DNA of 64,000 nucleotides from Marinilabilia salmonicolor JCM 21150 (GCF_000259075.1 NZ_AJKI01000010.1:165622-229621), one strand, 5' to 3'. Numbered from the stretch's first letter, positions 11,272-21,179 are shown. Translations and numbers: made by a program. The notes: generated from the sequence alone by a model not told the origin.

Positions 11272-12816
11272 TTATTGCAGTTGCAGTGTGGCAACTGAAT
11301 GTGCAGGCAGTGTTACTGTCAGCACGCCTTTTTTAATTTTAAAATCAGAGAACTCAACAGGTTTCACCGTTTCCGGTTCATCAAATGAGTTGTAAGAATT
11401 AAAGTCCGGGGCGGTCAACACAGAAGCAGACAATACCTTCGTCAGATTTCCGTCTTCCACATCCACTTCAATTACCTGCTCTTTTGTTGCATCCAGGTTA
11501 CTAAGACTGATGTTCACTTTTCCGTCCTTCCTTGAAGCGGTTCCACTCACAGCCGGAATTGCTTCTCCACCCATCTTATAGCTGCCGGTTTGAAGCAACT
11601 CAGGAATATACGTTGCATCCTGATGCACCTTGTACATATTAAAAACATGGTAGGTTGGCGTCAGCACCATCTTATCCTCTTCAGTAAGGATCATGGCCTG
11701 CAAAACATTTACAACCTGGGCAATATTAGCCATCTGGACACGCTCTGCATGCTGATGAAAAATATTAAAAGTTACCGCAGCAATCAAGGCATCACGCATG
11801 GAGTTTTGCTGAAATAAATGACCAGGTTCGGTGCCGGGTTCCACATCGGTCCAGATTCCCCACTCATCAACCAAAAGCGGAAGATTTTTTTCGGGATCAT
11901 ACTTATCCATGACATTAGAGTGCTTTGTAACCAGCTCATCCATGAACAAAGCATTTTTCAGACCGCTAAAATATAGATCTTCACCAAACCCGGTAGCAGC
12001 AGACTTATTGTTCCAGTCGCCTGTAGCAATGGTATAATAATGCACCGAAAGCGCATCCATATTTCTGGCAGCCCTCTCCATCAGCACATCTGTCCAATTG
12101 TAGTCGCCACCATTGGCACCACAACCGACGCGGTCAAATTTTCCACCACCATAAAGTCCGGCATAGAGTGAATACTGGCGCAGGAGATCACTGTAATATT
12201 CGGGACGCATATCTCCGCCGCAGCCCCAACTTTCGTTACCAATTCCAAGGAATTTTACATCCCAGGGCTCTTCACGACCATTTTCGCGACGCCAGTTGGC
12301 CATTGGAATATCCTCATCAGAGGTCATGTATTCAATCCATTCTACCATTTCGGTAACTGTTCCACTTCCCACATTTGCAGAGATATATGGGTCGGCACCA
12401 ATCATCTCACAAAGGTTCAGAAATTCATGTGTACCAAAACTGTTATCTTCAATGGAGCCACCCCAGAAATAGTTCTTAATTTTAGGACGCTCACCCTTCG
12501 GCCCTACACCATCTTTCCAGTGATACGTATCGGCAAAACAACCACCGGGCCAGCGAAGAACCGGAATATTCAGTTCTTTCAGAGCATCCAGGATATCTTT
12601 ACGATAACCGTTAACATTGGGAATGTCAGAATCGGGTCCCACCCAGATTCCATCATAAATACAACGGCCGAGGTGTTCGGCAAAATGACCATAAATATTT
12701 TTATTGATGGTCTGTTCTGCATTGTTAAAATCCAGATTCATTTTATTCTGGGCACCAGCAGGCAAGGCCAAAACAAAAGCGAAAAACAATGCAATGAATA
12801 GATTCTTTCTGTTCAT
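11272..12816 (-). CDS. GH51 alpha-L-arabinofuranosidase, secreted
   Basis: 514 aa. Releases terminal L-arabinofuranose from arabinan, arabinoxylan or arabinogalactan side chains. A signal peptide (MNRKNLFIAL...ALPAGAQ) predicts export, unlike many cytoplasmic GH51 enzymes. The TIM barrel carries the acid/base E195 (GIGNESWGCGG) and nucleophile E318 (LLVDEWGIW); the region from about 430 forms the C-terminal beta-sandwich. Last gene of the arabinose block; separated from the GH43 gene by two mobile-element-like modules (12864-13210), so it may no longer be efficiently cotranscribed with araR-araA-araD-araB. Confidence 0.95.
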   Translation of the reverse strand: MNRKNLFIALFFAFVLALPAGAQNKMNLDFNNAEQTINKNIYGHFAEHLGRCIYDGIWVGPDSDIPNVNGYRKDILDALKELNIPVLRWPGGCFADTYHWKDGVGPKGERPKIKNYFWGGSIEDNSFGTHEFLNLCEMIGADPYISANVGSGTVTEMVEWIEYMTSDEDIPMANWRRENGREEPWDVKFLGIGNESWGCGGDMRPEYYSDLLRQYSLYAGLYGGGKFDRVGCGANGGDYNWTDVLMERAARNMDALSVHYYTIATGDWNNKSAATGFGEDLYFSGLKNALFMDELVTKHSNVMDKYDPEKNLPLLVDEWGIWTDVEPGTEPGHLFQQNSMRDALIAAVTFNIFHQHAERVQMANIAQVVNVLQAMILTEEDKMVLTPTYHVFNMYKVHQDATYIPELLQTGSYKMGGEAIPAVSGTASRKDGKVNISLSNLDATKEQVIEVDVEDGNLTKVLSASVLTAPDFNSYNSFDEPETVKPVEFSDFKIKKGVLTVTLPAHSVATLQLQ

Positions 12817-12863
12817 CTCGAATTGGTTTTAATTAGAAATATCTTGTTTTGTGTAATTCTACT

Positions 12864-13015
12864 TAGTGTTTGTCTATAAAGTCCAACTTCTGCGTTGTTG
12901 CTCAAAATCTAAATCCTCAAACACATTAGTATTCTGCGGTTTAGATTTTTCACACGCCTTGAATTTGAACTTTCTAATTCAAACACGTGAAAATCGCTTA
13001 GTTTATGGACAGGCA
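12864..13015 (-). mobile_element. MITE-like element, module A (copy 1)
   Basis: About 150 bp with ends TA-GTGTTTGTCTATAAAG and (inverted) GTGCCTGTCCATAAAC. The interior (aaatctaaa...ccgcagaatact..., caaggcgtgtgaaaa) matches module A at 54769-54924 in opposite orientation. No coding capacity. TA at the left boundary suggests TA target-site duplication. Confidence 0.75.
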
Positions 13016-13020
13016 CTTCT

Positions 13021-13210
13021 TAGTGTCGGTCTATAAACTAAGCAAAATTTGTTTCTAGTCTTGTGTTTGTCAAGAAAGTGCCAGTTACAAAGCCTGCCCC
13101 GATTTTTCTTTGGGGGCTTGTGAAGCCTTAAAATACGCAGTTTACTTGAGTAAATGAGGAATTTTCGGGCAAACGTAACGCAGTAATTGGTAATTTATGG
13201 ACAAACACTA
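13021..13210 (+). mobile_element. MITE-like element, module B (copy 1), abutting the GH43 stop codon
   Basis: Starts TA-GTGTCGGTCTATAAAC and ends GTTTGTCC complement plus TA at 13209-13210. The interior shares agaaagtgccagtt, gcctgcc, gtttactt.agtaaatgag and aacg.agta with the copies at 54961-55126 and 58185-58351. The last TA and the G before it (minus strand TAG, 13208-13210) are the stop codon of the GH43 gene. Together with module A this accounts for the 397 bases between GH43 and GH51. Confidence 0.8.
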
Positions 13211-14542
13211 CTTAAACTGAATCCAATCTAATACTAATTCCGAATCTCCGGTATTGAAAATGTATAGATCATGAATCCCTTTCGGACCGTCGGAAAGCGT
13301 TACCTTTTTTAACTGAGATTCATCCGCATTGTCAAACCCGACACCTGTCAAAAGAGGACCATCCGGTGCATTCAAACGAATTTCAAAGTCTCCGCCTTTT
13401 CCTGCATATCCTTTAACAATGAGTTCTTCAAATTCGCCTTTGCCAAAGTCCACTTTATTGTAACTAATCCAGTTGCCTTCTTCAGGCAAAAGCACTTGCC
13501 AGCCCTGGTGAGGATCTGTATCATCTACAAACTCATAACTGACATTCTCTCCTTCAGCCAGGCTGTAGCGGTCTGTCTGAATACGGGCCGAAGCAGGTGT
13601 AATACCAACTCCGCGTAATGTAGGGACAACCTCCTGAATGGTTCCATCGGCATTAAAAAACAGACTATCCGCTTTGATCGAACGATTTTTATCAAAATCA
13701 GGAGACAAATCATTGTGATGATAAAATAAATACCATTGGTCACGATATTCAATAATGGAGTGATGATTGGTCCAGCACTCAATAGGAGATTCTTTCATAA
13801 TCACTCCCTTAAATTCAAAGGGGCCCATCGGACTGTCTCCCATGGCATAAACCAAGCGTTCGGTTGTTTCGGGCACATGAGGAAAAGTAAAATAATACTT
13901 CCCGTTGCGCTCGAAGAGATACGGTCCCTCCTTAAATTTTGCAGGAAGATCCACTACTTCCTGCGGTTCGGTGGCCAGTTCCAACATATTATCCTTCAAC
14001 TTTGCCATGTACAGCTTTTCGCCACCTCCCCAGTAGAGGTACGCCTGACCATCCCTGTCGATAAATGGATTGGGATCAATGCCAAATACACCTTCCATTG
14101 GTTGCTCCTGAGGGATAAAAGGCCCTTCCGGGGAGTCAGCAACAGCCACGCCGACCCTTCGGCCTCTTCCCTCGGACTTATCTTTGGCAGTGGATGGGAA
14201 ATAGAAATAATACTTACCATCTTTCTCAATGCAATCGGGAGCCCACATACTATAGGTTGAGGGATCCACCCAGGGCACATCATACTGACTAAGAATAACT
14301 CCGTGATCTTCCCATTGAGTCAGATTTTCGGAAGAATAAACATGGTAATCTTCCATACAAAACCAGTTGGCAAACCGTCCGGAATCAAGCCTGATATCAT
14401 GCGAAGGATAAACATATACCTTATCATTAAAAACCCGGGCTGAAGGGTCAGCAGTAAACTCATCCATTATCAGTGGATTTTGTGCCCATGCCATCGCTAT
14501 TGATAAAACAGTAAAAATCAGAAGAAGAGTTGCCTTTTTCAT
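13208..14542 (-). CDS. GH43 glycosidase with C-terminal CBM6-like domain, secreted
   Basis: 444 aa from MKKATLLLIF; 18 codons upstream would spoil the signal peptide. Probable arabinofuranosidase or beta-xylosidase acting outside the cytoplasm. The five-bladed propeller shows the three family acids: base D32 (FTADPSARV), pKa modulator D156 (GIDPNPF) and acid E205 (KEGPYLFERNGKYYF). Residues about 325-444 (GNWISYNKVDFGKGEFE ... LVLDWIQFK) look like a CBM6-type sugar-binding sandwich. Lies 80 bases past araB in the same direction. Its stop codon TAG is shared with the end of a MITE-like element. GH43 substrate cannot be assigned firmly, but the arabinose operon makes arabinose release likely. 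Confidence 0.92.
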   Translation of the reverse strand: MKKATLLLIFTVLSIAMAWAQNPLIMDEFTADPSARVFNDKVYVYPSHDIRLDSGRFANWFCMEDYHVYSSENLTQWEDHGVILSQYDVPWVDPSTYSMWAPDCIEKDGKYYFYFPSTAKDKSEGRGRRVGVAVADSPEGPFIPQEQPMEGVFGIDPNPFIDRDGQAYLYWGGGEKLYMAKLKDNMLELATEPQEVVDLPAKFKEGPYLFERNGKYYFTFPHVPETTERLVYAMGDSPMGPFEFKGVIMKESPIECWTNHHSIIEYRDQWYLFYHHNDLSPDFDKNRSIKADSLFFNADGTIQEVVPTLRGVGITPASARIQTDRYSLAEGENVSYEFVDDTDPHQGWQVLLPEEGNWISYNKVDFGKGEFEELIVKGYAGKGGDFEIRLNAPDGPLLTGVGFDNADESQLKKVTLSDGPKGIHDLYIFNTGDSELVLDWIQFK

Positions 14543-14622
14543 GATCAAAAAAGTATTAAGTGAATATGGGGTGCGACCTGAGAAACAGGCCAACACCCTT
14601 ATCAGTATTATAAAGAAAGCTC

Positions 14623-16293
14623 TTACAATTCTTTCTCGGTAAATGCCCCGAGTTTCTCATATTTCCTGTAAATAGCTTCATACTTCTTCACATTCTCTGC
14701 ATTGGGGGTATATTCTTTCTCAAATCCCTGTCCCATCTGCTTTTGCGCTTCCTCCACATTATCGTAAATGCCTGCCACAACAGCTGCAAACATACCGGCA
14801 CCTACTGCACAGGTTTGCTCGGTTGCAGCAACTTTAATGGGCATATTCAATACATCAGCCAGCGTCTGCATCACAAACGGAGATTTGCGGGCAACTCCAC
14901 CAAGACCAATCACAGCCTTGAGTTCAACACCCTCTTCCCGGAAACGATCCACAATAGCTTTGGACCCAAAAGCCGTAGCTTCAACCAGAGCTCTGAAAAT
15001 ACGTGGCGCCGATGATCCCAGTGTCAACCCGGCTATGGAACCTGTCACTTCCTGACTGGCATCAGGTGTACGGCGTCCATTCATCCAATCTACTGCAAGA
15101 ATAGTGGATTCGTCAACCGAAATTTTCATGGCCTCTTCACTCAACTCTGGAATAATCTTATCGATGGTTTCCTCAATGAGTTTTTCCCGGGTTTCAGCAT
15201 CTACCAATTCAGTTTTGCTCAGAATATTATTAAGCGGCCAGGCAACAACATTCTTAAACCAGGCATAGATGTCACCAAAACCAGACTGACCGGCTTCCAA
15301 CCCCACATAGCCCGGAACCACAGAACCATCAACCTGTCCGCAAATTCCTTTTACCAGCTTATCTCCCATTTGCTCGTAATCAGCAATCATGATATCGCAG
15401 GTAGAAGTACCAATGGCACGTGCAAGTACATTGGATGTGGCACCTCCGCCAACAGCTCCCATGTGGCAATCAAAGGCACTGACACCAACCACTACGTCAG
15501 TGGATAACCCAAGCCTTTCTGCCCATTCGGGAGTAAGATTGCCCACTTTGGTATCGCTGGCATATGTATCTTTAAACAAACGATCGCGGAAACCTTTCAG
15601 CAAAGGATCCAGTTCTGTAAGAAACTCTTCGGGGGGAAGTCCGCCCCAGCTTTCATGCCACATAGCCTTGTGACCGGCAGCACAACGACTGCGCACAACC
15701 TTATCGGGCTGTTCTGTCCCGGTTATAAGGGATGGCATCCAGTCGGCATGCTCAATCCACGAATATGCAGCCTTGCGTACTGTCTCATCTTCGCGCAATA
15801 CATGCAACGCTTTAGCCCATACCCATTCGGAAGAATAAACACCACCTTCGAACTGGGTATAATCAACCTCCCACTTACGGGCAAGTTCATTAATCTCAGC
15901 AGCCTCTTTTACTGCTGTGTGATCTTTCCAAAGAATAAACATGGCATTGGGATTCTCTGCAAACTCGGATTTTAAAGCCAGAGGTGTGCCTGACTCATCC
16001 ACAAACACAGGAGTACTACCGGTGGTATCGAAAGACATACCTGCCACATTTTCGGCCACACCGGCTCCTGCCTCTTTTAGAGCGGTCTTTACAGTATATT
16101 CCAATACTTCAATATAATCCAAAGGATGCTGCCGGTAGCGGTTGGCCGCAGGATCACAATATTTACCCTCTATCCAGCGGGGATAATGTTTTACTGCCTG
16201 GGAGACTTCCTCTCCGGTTTGGGTATCCACCACCACGGCACGGGCAGAATCAGACCCGTAATCCAGTCCTATAACATATTTTTTTGAACTCAT
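14623..16293 (-). CDS. araB: L-ribulokinase (FGGY family)
   Basis: 556 aa. Phosphorylates L-ribulose to L-ribulose 5-phosphate with ATP in the cytoplasm. The start is placed at MSSKKYVIGLDYGSDSARA, which aligns with the usual AraB N-terminus; an ATG 11 codons upstream adds non-family sequence. FGGY_N covers about 5-285 (DYGSDSARAVVVD, FDTTGSTPVFVD, SAFDCHMGAVGGG) and FGGY_C about 290-510 (WMNGRRTPDA, ARAIGTSTCD, GLGGVARKSPFVMQTLADVL). Length and motifs match AraB of other bacteria. Sits between araD (146 bp upstream, with a hairpin) and GH43. Confidence 0.95.
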   Translation of the reverse strand: MSSKKYVIGLDYGSDSARAVVVDTQTGEEVSQAVKHYPRWIEGKYCDPAANRYRQHPLDYIEVLEYTVKTALKEAGAGVAENVAGMSFDTTGSTPVFVDESGTPLALKSEFAENPNAMFILWKDHTAVKEAAEINELARKWEVDYTQFEGGVYSSEWVWAKALHVLREDETVRKAAYSWIEHADWMPSLITGTEQPDKVVRSRCAAGHKAMWHESWGGLPPEEFLTELDPLLKGFRDRLFKDTYASDTKVGNLTPEWAERLGLSTDVVVGVSAFDCHMGAVGGGATSNVLARAIGTSTCDIMIADYEQMGDKLVKGICGQVDGSVVPGYVGLEAGQSGFGDIYAWFKNVVAWPLNNILSKTELVDAETREKLIEETIDKIIPELSEEAMKISVDESTILAVDWMNGRRTPDASQEVTGSIAGLTLGSSAPRIFRALVEATAFGSKAIVDRFREEGVELKAVIGLGGVARKSPFVMQTLADVLNMPIKVAATEQTCAVGAGMFAAVVAGIYDNVEEAQKQMGQGFEKEYTPNAENVKKYEAIYRKYEKLGAFTEKEL

Positions 16294-16374
16294 CTTTTTA
16301 GTTTTTAGTAAGCAGTTTTTAGCCAATGGTACATCCTTTAACTAAAAACATACTATTTCACAACCAGATAATCT

Positions 16375-16412
16375 TTATTGAAGAAAAGAACCGGGCCGCG
16401 AGTTGGGCCCGG
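16375..16412 (-). terminator. GC-rich hairpin with T-rich tail inside the ara operon
   Basis: On the minus strand CCGGGCC (16406-16412), loop, GGCCCGG (16391-16397), then TTCTTTTCTT. It lies between the araD stop and the araB start. It probably lowers transcription of araB and the glycosidase genes relative to araA and araD. Confidence 0.6.
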
Positions 16413-16439
16413 GAGAGAGAAATGGCACCACCACGGAGA

Positions 16440-17129
16440 TTATTTCTGCCCGTAATAGGCATTGGCACCATGTTTACGATCGAAATGCTTTTTTGTAAGA
16501 AGCGGATTCATGGTAACATTGGGATTTACAGACTTACTAACAAAAGCCATTTTAGCAACAGCTTCCATTACCACGCTGTTGTGCACAGCCTCGTGTGCAT
16601 CTTTCCCCCAGGTAAAAGGTCCGTGATTCTTGACAATCACCCCAGGAATATGATTGGGGTTTTTATCTGCAAAAGCCTCCACAATAACTGTTCCTGTCTC
16701 CTTCTCATATTCTCCTTCCACCTCCTCTTTTGTCATATCGCGTGTACACGGGATATCACTGGCAAAATAGTCGGCATGAGTCGTCCCTATAATCGGAATA
16801 TTCACACCGGCCTGTGCCCAGGCAGTAGCATAGGAAGAGTGGGTATGCACCACTCCTCCTATTTCAGGAAAATTCTTATACAATTCAATATGTGTCGGAG
16901 TATCCGAAGAAGGTTTCAGTTTACCTTCCACCACGTTGCCTTCCAGATCCAGCACCACCATATCGTCGGCTTTCATATCGTCATAAGCCACTCCGCTGGG
17001 CTTGATCACCACCAACCCTTTTTCACGATCAATGGCACTTACATTTCCCCATGTAAAAATTACCAGATTGTGCTTTACCAAATCGAGGTTGGCTTGAAAA
17101 ACTTCCTCTTTTAACTGTCTTAAATCCAT
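16440..17129 (-). CDS. araD: L-ribulose-5-phosphate 4-epimerase
   Basis: 229 aa. Converts L-ribulose 5-phosphate to D-xylulose 5-phosphate, the exit of the arabinose pathway. Class II aldolase/adducin fold: [18 protein letters not shown] near the N-terminus, [10 protein letters not shown], and zinc ligands in [11 protein letters not shown] (about 95-97) and the later NHGPFTWG (about 169). Fourteen bases downstream of the SSS symporter gene and collinear with it. Confidence 0.96.
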   Translation of the reverse strand: MDLRQLKEEVFQANLDLVKHNLVIFTWGNVSAIDREKGLVVIKPSGVAYDDMKADDMVVLDLEGNVVEGKLKPSSDTPTHIELYKNFPEIGGVVHTHSSYATAWAQAGVNIPIIGTTHADYFASDIPCTRDMTKEEVEGEYEKETGTVIVEAFADKNPNHIPGVIVKNHGPFTWGKDAHEAVHNSVVMEAVAKMAFVSKSVNPNVTMNPLLTKKHFDRKHGANAYYGQK

Positions 17130-17143
17130 CTTCTTAATGTTTT

Positions 17144-18934
17144 TTACCAGAATACACCATAAAGCAATGCCAGAATCACAACAACTCCGACAGCACCAAT
17201 ATTAAAGGTTGTTCCTGTTTTGAAGCTTTCTGGATTAATCTCAAGCGCTTTTTTGTCGGCTGCAATAATTTTCTCATTGGTAATAAGAATAATACCAACA
17301 AAAATAAAGGCAGCAGCTGTCATAAAGATACTTTCAATTCCAAGATTATTCAGGAAATAAATATTAACTCCTACTCCACCAATCACAGCCGCAATAATTC
17401 CAATAATCAACATCACCTGACCTGCACGTATGTATGCTGGCCGAACTGTATGTTTGGTATCGGTAGTCCACGACTTCTTATCAATAAAAGTAACAATAGT
17501 AGCTACAAACACAAGCACTAGAAACACATATCCCATGCGCATCATCCAGGGCATCTCGGGGAAGCCGAATTTAAAAGCAAATCCGAGCGGCAATGTCAGC
17601 AGGGCAGTCCAGAGAGCAGCTCTGTTGGTTGCCTGACGCCAGAAAAGTCCCATAAAGAACACGATAACCACACCGGGATAGATAAATCCTGTGTATTCCT
17701 GAATATACTGGAAGGCCTGCTCCAGATTTTGTAACATAGGAGCAATAAACACAGCGATGGTCAGTGCAACAAGGGCAGTGATACGTCCTACCAGAACCTG
17801 AGATTTATCGCTGGCATTCTTGTTGAAATAGGGCTTATAGATATCAACCGTGAAAATTGTCGATGTAGAATTGATCATAGATGCCAGTGATGAAACAATT
17901 GCTGCGGAAAGAGCTGCGAATGCGAGTCCGCGAACACCAATTGGCATATAGTTGGCCAACAGATAAGGATAAGCCTGGTCAGCTATTTCCAGATCATTCT
18001 TCAGGTAAAAGGCAGCAATACCTGGAATAACCACAATTAAGGGAATCAGCATTTTCAGGTAAGCCCCGAACAACAATCCGCGTTTGGCTTCGGTAACAGA
18101 TTTAGCTGCCAGACCTTTCTGGATAATATATTGGTTAAAACCCCAGTAACCAAAGTTGGTCAGCCAAATTCCACCAAGAATAATTCCCAGACCGGGCAGA
18201 TCAAGAAATACATCAGGTCTTGCATCCTGCTCGGCAATCATGTGGAAATGGTCGCGGGCACCATCAAACAAGGTTTGAAAACCCTTTAACGGTCCGGAAC
18301 CTACGCCACCTACTGCATCTAGGGCCACATAAGTTGTAACCAAACCACCTACCACCAGGAAGAACACCTGAATTACATCCGTCCAGGCAACAGCTTTAAG
18401 TCCCCCATAGATAGAATAAATACCGGAAAAAACTGCCAGTCCAATGATGCCGTACATCAACGGTATTCCAAGAATGGTTTCCATGGCAAGAGCTCCCATG
18501 TATGTCACCGATGTCAGGTTTACAAAAACATATACCAGCAACCAGAAAATAGCAAACGCTGTACTCACTCCGCGTGAATAGCGCTCAGCAAGAAACTGAG
18601 GCATGGTATAAATCTTCTTCTCAATAAAAATGGGAATAAAATACTTGGCGATTACAATCAGTGATGCTGCTGCAATCCACTCATAACAAGCGATTCCGAT
18701 TCCCAGCGCATATCCGGAACCGGACATACCAATAAATTGCTCAGCCGAAATGTTAGCGGCAATCAAAGAAGCACCAATGGCCCACCATGTCAGCGACTTA
18801 TTGGCAAGAAAGTAATCCTGAGCGGTTTTTTCAACTCCTTTTTTTCCTCTCGAAATAAAAAGCCCCATCCCCAGGATAACAAAGGCATAGACTGCAAAAA
18901 TTATCCAGTCCAGTGTTGCGAAAGCTGATTCCAT
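17144..18934 (-). CDS. Sodium/sugar symporter, SSS family
   Basis: 596 aa inner-membrane protein, probably importing L-arabinose with Na+. About 14-15 hydrophobic spans are visible, starting with [27 protein letters not shown]-type features: [27 protein letters not shown] in TM2, [15 protein letters not shown], and [13 protein letters not shown]; the last span is at the very C-terminus ([18 protein letters not shown]). Its place between araA and araD, 24 and 14 bases from each, supports arabinose as substrate. The transported sugar is inferred from context only. Confidence 0.93.
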   Translation of the reverse strand: MESAFATLDWIIFAVYAFVILGMGLFISRGKKGVEKTAQDYFLANKSLTWWAIGASLIAANISAEQFIGMSGSGYALGIGIACYEWIAAASLIVIAKYFIPIFIEKKIYTMPQFLAERYSRGVSTAFAIFWLLVYVFVNLTSVTYMGALAMETILGIPLMYGIIGLAVFSGIYSIYGGLKAVAWTDVIQVFFLVVGGLVTTYVALDAVGGVGSGPLKGFQTLFDGARDHFHMIAEQDARPDVFLDLPGLGIILGGIWLTNFGYWGFNQYIIQKGLAAKSVTEAKRGLLFGAYLKMLIPLIVVIPGIAAFYLKNDLEIADQAYPYLLANYMPIGVRGLAFAALSAAIVSSLASMINSTSTIFTVDIYKPYFNKNASDKSQVLVGRITALVALTIAVFIAPMLQNLEQAFQYIQEYTGFIYPGVVIVFFMGLFWRQATNRAALWTALLTLPLGFAFKFGFPEMPWMMRMGYVFLVLVFVATIVTFIDKKSWTTDTKHTVRPAYIRAGQVMLIIGIIAAVIGGVGVNIYFLNNLGIESIFMTAAAFIFVGIILITNEKIIAADKKALEINPESFKTGTTFNIGAVGVVVILALLYGVFW

Positions 18935-18958
18935 AATTTAATTTATTTTAAATAGATT

Positions 18959-20461
18959 TTAAATTCCACGATTCAACTTATAAAACATGTCATTCCAACG
19001 CAATTCTTTCTTAAACTCAGGAATGGTTGTGGCCTCATCAATCAGCAAAAACTCAATTCCCGCGATTTCAGCAAAATCTTCCAGATATTCAGGAGTCAGG
19101 TCATAAGAGAAGCTGGTATGATGTGTTCCTCCTGCCAGAATCCAGGCAGCAGCACCGACCTCAAAGTTCGGTTTAGGCACCCACAATGCACTGGCAACAG
19201 GCAATTTGGGGAGTGGTTTAGACTCCACGCATTCCACCTTATTGACAATCATTCGGAAACGGTTGCCCATATCGACAACGGTAGCAGCCACACCTTCGCC
19301 AGGCTTACTCGTAAATACCAGACGGGCAGGATCATTTTTACCCCCAATACCCAGCGGATGTACCTGCAATTTGGGTTTGTGCTCTGCAATCAGAGGACAA
19401 ACTTCCAGCATATGTGCCTGAAGGATAGTACTGTTTTCGCCATCAAAGTTGAGGGTATAGTCTTCAAGGAAAGAGCAACCTTTAGGCAATCCTTGTCCCA
19501 TAAACCACATGGTACGATAAAGAGCGGCTGTTTTCCAGTCTCCTTCTGCACCAAATCCGTATCCATCAGCCATCAGACGCTGAGATGCAAGTCCCGGTAA
19601 CTGATCAACTTCATTCAGATCATCAAAATTAGAAGTAAAAGCTTTAGCTCCTTTCTCTTCCAAAAAGCGACGCAACGCAATCTCTATGCGAGCCGCATGT
19701 TCTACCTGACCTCTGTTGACACCTCCGGCTTTGCAGTCATCTGCAAAATTGTAATCGCTCTCATAAACCTTTACCAGATCTGCTACCTCTTCATCAGTAA
19801 CTTTATCTTTAACGGCTACCAGATCAGCAATAGGATAATAATCCACATGATATCCCATTACCATTTCAGCATCCACTTTATCACCATCAGTTACTGCTAC
19901 ATTGTTCATCTGATCGCCAAAACGGATGATGCGAAGATCCTGTGCATCGGCCCAGGCAGCAGAAACACGCATCCATACAGCAATACGCTCCTGAGCTTTC
20001 GGATCCTGCCAATGCCCAACGACCACTTTTCGGGGTTTCTTCAGGCGAGCCAAAATATGTCCGAACTCGCGATCGCCATGAGCACTCTGATTCAGATTCA
20101 TAAAATCCATGTCAATATCATTCCATGGAATTTCCTTATTGAATTGGGTATGGAAATGCAGTATTGGCTTACGCAACTCCTGCAAACCGTGTATCCACAT
20201 TTTGGAAGGAGAAAAAGTATGCATCCAGGTGATTACCCCCACACACTTATCGTCATTATTAGCTGCTTTCATGGTGGCAGTAACCTCTTTGGCAGAGTTA
20301 ACTGTACCTTTGTAAACAATCTTAACCGGCAGGTTTCCGGAAGCATTCATACCCTTCACCATCTCATTGGAATGTCCGTCAACTGCCACTACAGCATCCC
20401 CACCGTACAATAACTGGGCGCCGGTTACAAACCAAACTTCATAATCTTTAAAATTTTCCAT
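18959..20461 (-). CDS. araA: L-arabinose isomerase
   Basis: 500 aa. Interconverts L-arabinose and L-ribulose; Mn2+-dependent cytoplasmic enzyme. The N-terminus MENFKDYEVWFVTGAQLLYG parallels the well-known AraA start (YEVWFV.G.Q.LYG). Motifs include ITWMHTFSPSKMWI, GDGYGFGAEGDWKTAAL (metal-site glutamate region), HPLGIGGKNDPARLVF and GGTHHTSFSY. An ATG one codon earlier (20464) and a TTG at 20467 are alternatives; spacing from the AAGGAG ribosome-binding site favours 20461. Second gene of the operon, 25 bases after araR. Confidence 0.97.
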   Translation of the reverse strand: MENFKDYEVWFVTGAQLLYGGDAVVAVDGHSNEMVKGMNASGNLPVKIVYKGTVNSAKEVTATMKAANNDDKCVGVITWMHTFSPSKMWIHGLQELRKPILHFHTQFNKEIPWNDIDMDFMNLNQSAHGDREFGHILARLKKPRKVVVGHWQDPKAQERIAVWMRVSAAWADAQDLRIIRFGDQMNNVAVTDGDKVDAEMVMGYHVDYYPIADLVAVKDKVTDEEVADLVKVYESDYNFADDCKAGGVNRGQVEHAARIEIALRRFLEEKGAKAFTSNFDDLNEVDQLPGLASQRLMADGYGFGAEGDWKTAALYRTMWFMGQGLPKGCSFLEDYTLNFDGENSTILQAHMLEVCPLIAEHKPKLQVHPLGIGGKNDPARLVFTSKPGEGVAATVVDMGNRFRMIVNKVECVESKPLPKLPVASALWVPKPNFEVGAAAWILAGGTHHTSFSYDLTPEYLEDFAEIAGIEFLLIDEATTIPEFKKELRWNDMFYKLNRGI

Positions 20462-20468
20462 CATCAAA

Positions 20469-20474
20469 CTCCTT
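20469..20474 (-). promoter_or_regulatory. Strong Shine-Dalgarno site of araA
   Basis: AAGGAG, 7 bases before the ATG at 20461 and 4 before the ATG at 20464. Most other genes here show only weak or no Shine-Dalgarno match, so this one is unusual and decides the start. Confidence 0.6.
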
Positions 20475-20486
20475 TTAAGTATTAGT

Positions 20487-21179
20487 TCAGATTTTAATTA
20501 TACGTTCATGTCCGTTCAACTCATCAGAATTGGGCCTAAAACGATAATTAAAAGCTCCTTTTTTTGACTCCTCAGTATTCTTGGTATTCAATCTTTCCAA
20601 AACATTCAGTCCCAAAACCTTTTTCCTAAAGTTACCCGGGTCGAGTTCTCTTTGATAAATAGCCTCATAAAGTCGTCTCAACTGTGTAAGCGTAAATTCA
20701 TCAGGTAACAACTCCTTCCCAACCAATTCGAGGCTTGCCTTCATTTGCAATCTTTCTTTGGCTTTTTCCACAATTTCCGAATGATCAAAAATCAATTCCG
20801 GAACCTCATCCAAAGAACACCATGTGGCCCCCATTTCATCTACCTTCCCTGCATCATGTTTATCAATACGAATCAGCGCATAAAACGGCACCGATATCAC
20901 ACGGGCTGCAGGATCCCTGTCGGGGACTGAAAAGGCCTGAACCTGCTCAAGAAAAATATCTTTCAGTCCGGTACTCTGACGGAGCACCCTGTTCGCAGCA
21001 GTCTCCAGAGCCTCTTTCTCTCCACAAAAACCCCCCATCAGGGACCATCCCCCAATCTGAGGTTCAATCGGCCTTTTGTGTAAAAGAAGCTTGAGTTCGT
21101 AACTTTCATATCCGAAAATCACACAATCAACAGCCAGATAATGTTTCGGAGCATTTTTATAGTGTCCCTGATACTGCAT
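20487..21179 (-). CDS. araR: AraR: Nudix-type transcriptional regulator of arabinose use
   Basis: 230 aa. Residues about 12-145 form a Nudix-like domain, about 150-225 a winged helix (EFTLTQLRRLYEAIYQRELDPGNFRKKV). The Nudix signature is eroded: GFCGEKEALETAANRVLRQS keeps the first G and E, but the catalytic RE..EE is RV..QS, so hydrolase activity is unlikely and the domain probably binds sugar. This architecture matches AraR of Bacteroides, an NrtR-family repressor that responds to L-arabinose. It is the first gene of the ara operon (25 bases before araA), so it likely controls its own synthesis. Divergent from galM across a 636-bp gap. Confidence 0.9.
   Translation of the reverse strand: MQYQGHYKNAPKHYLAVDCVIFGYESYELKLLLHKRPIEPQIGGWSLMGGFCGEKEALETAANRVLRQSTGLKDIFLEQVQAFSVPDRDPAARVISVPFYALIRIDKHDAGKVDEMGATWCSLDEVPELIFDHSEIVEKAKERLQMKASLELVGKELLPDEFTLTQLRRLYEAIYQRELDPGNFRKKVLGLNVLERLNTKNTEESKKGAFNYRFRPNSDELNGHERIIKI

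Noticed and set aside
12817..13207. Repeat cluster as a CRISPR array
   Set aside because: Repeats are long, inverted, few and TA-bordered; no regular short repeat-spacer pattern and no cas genes.
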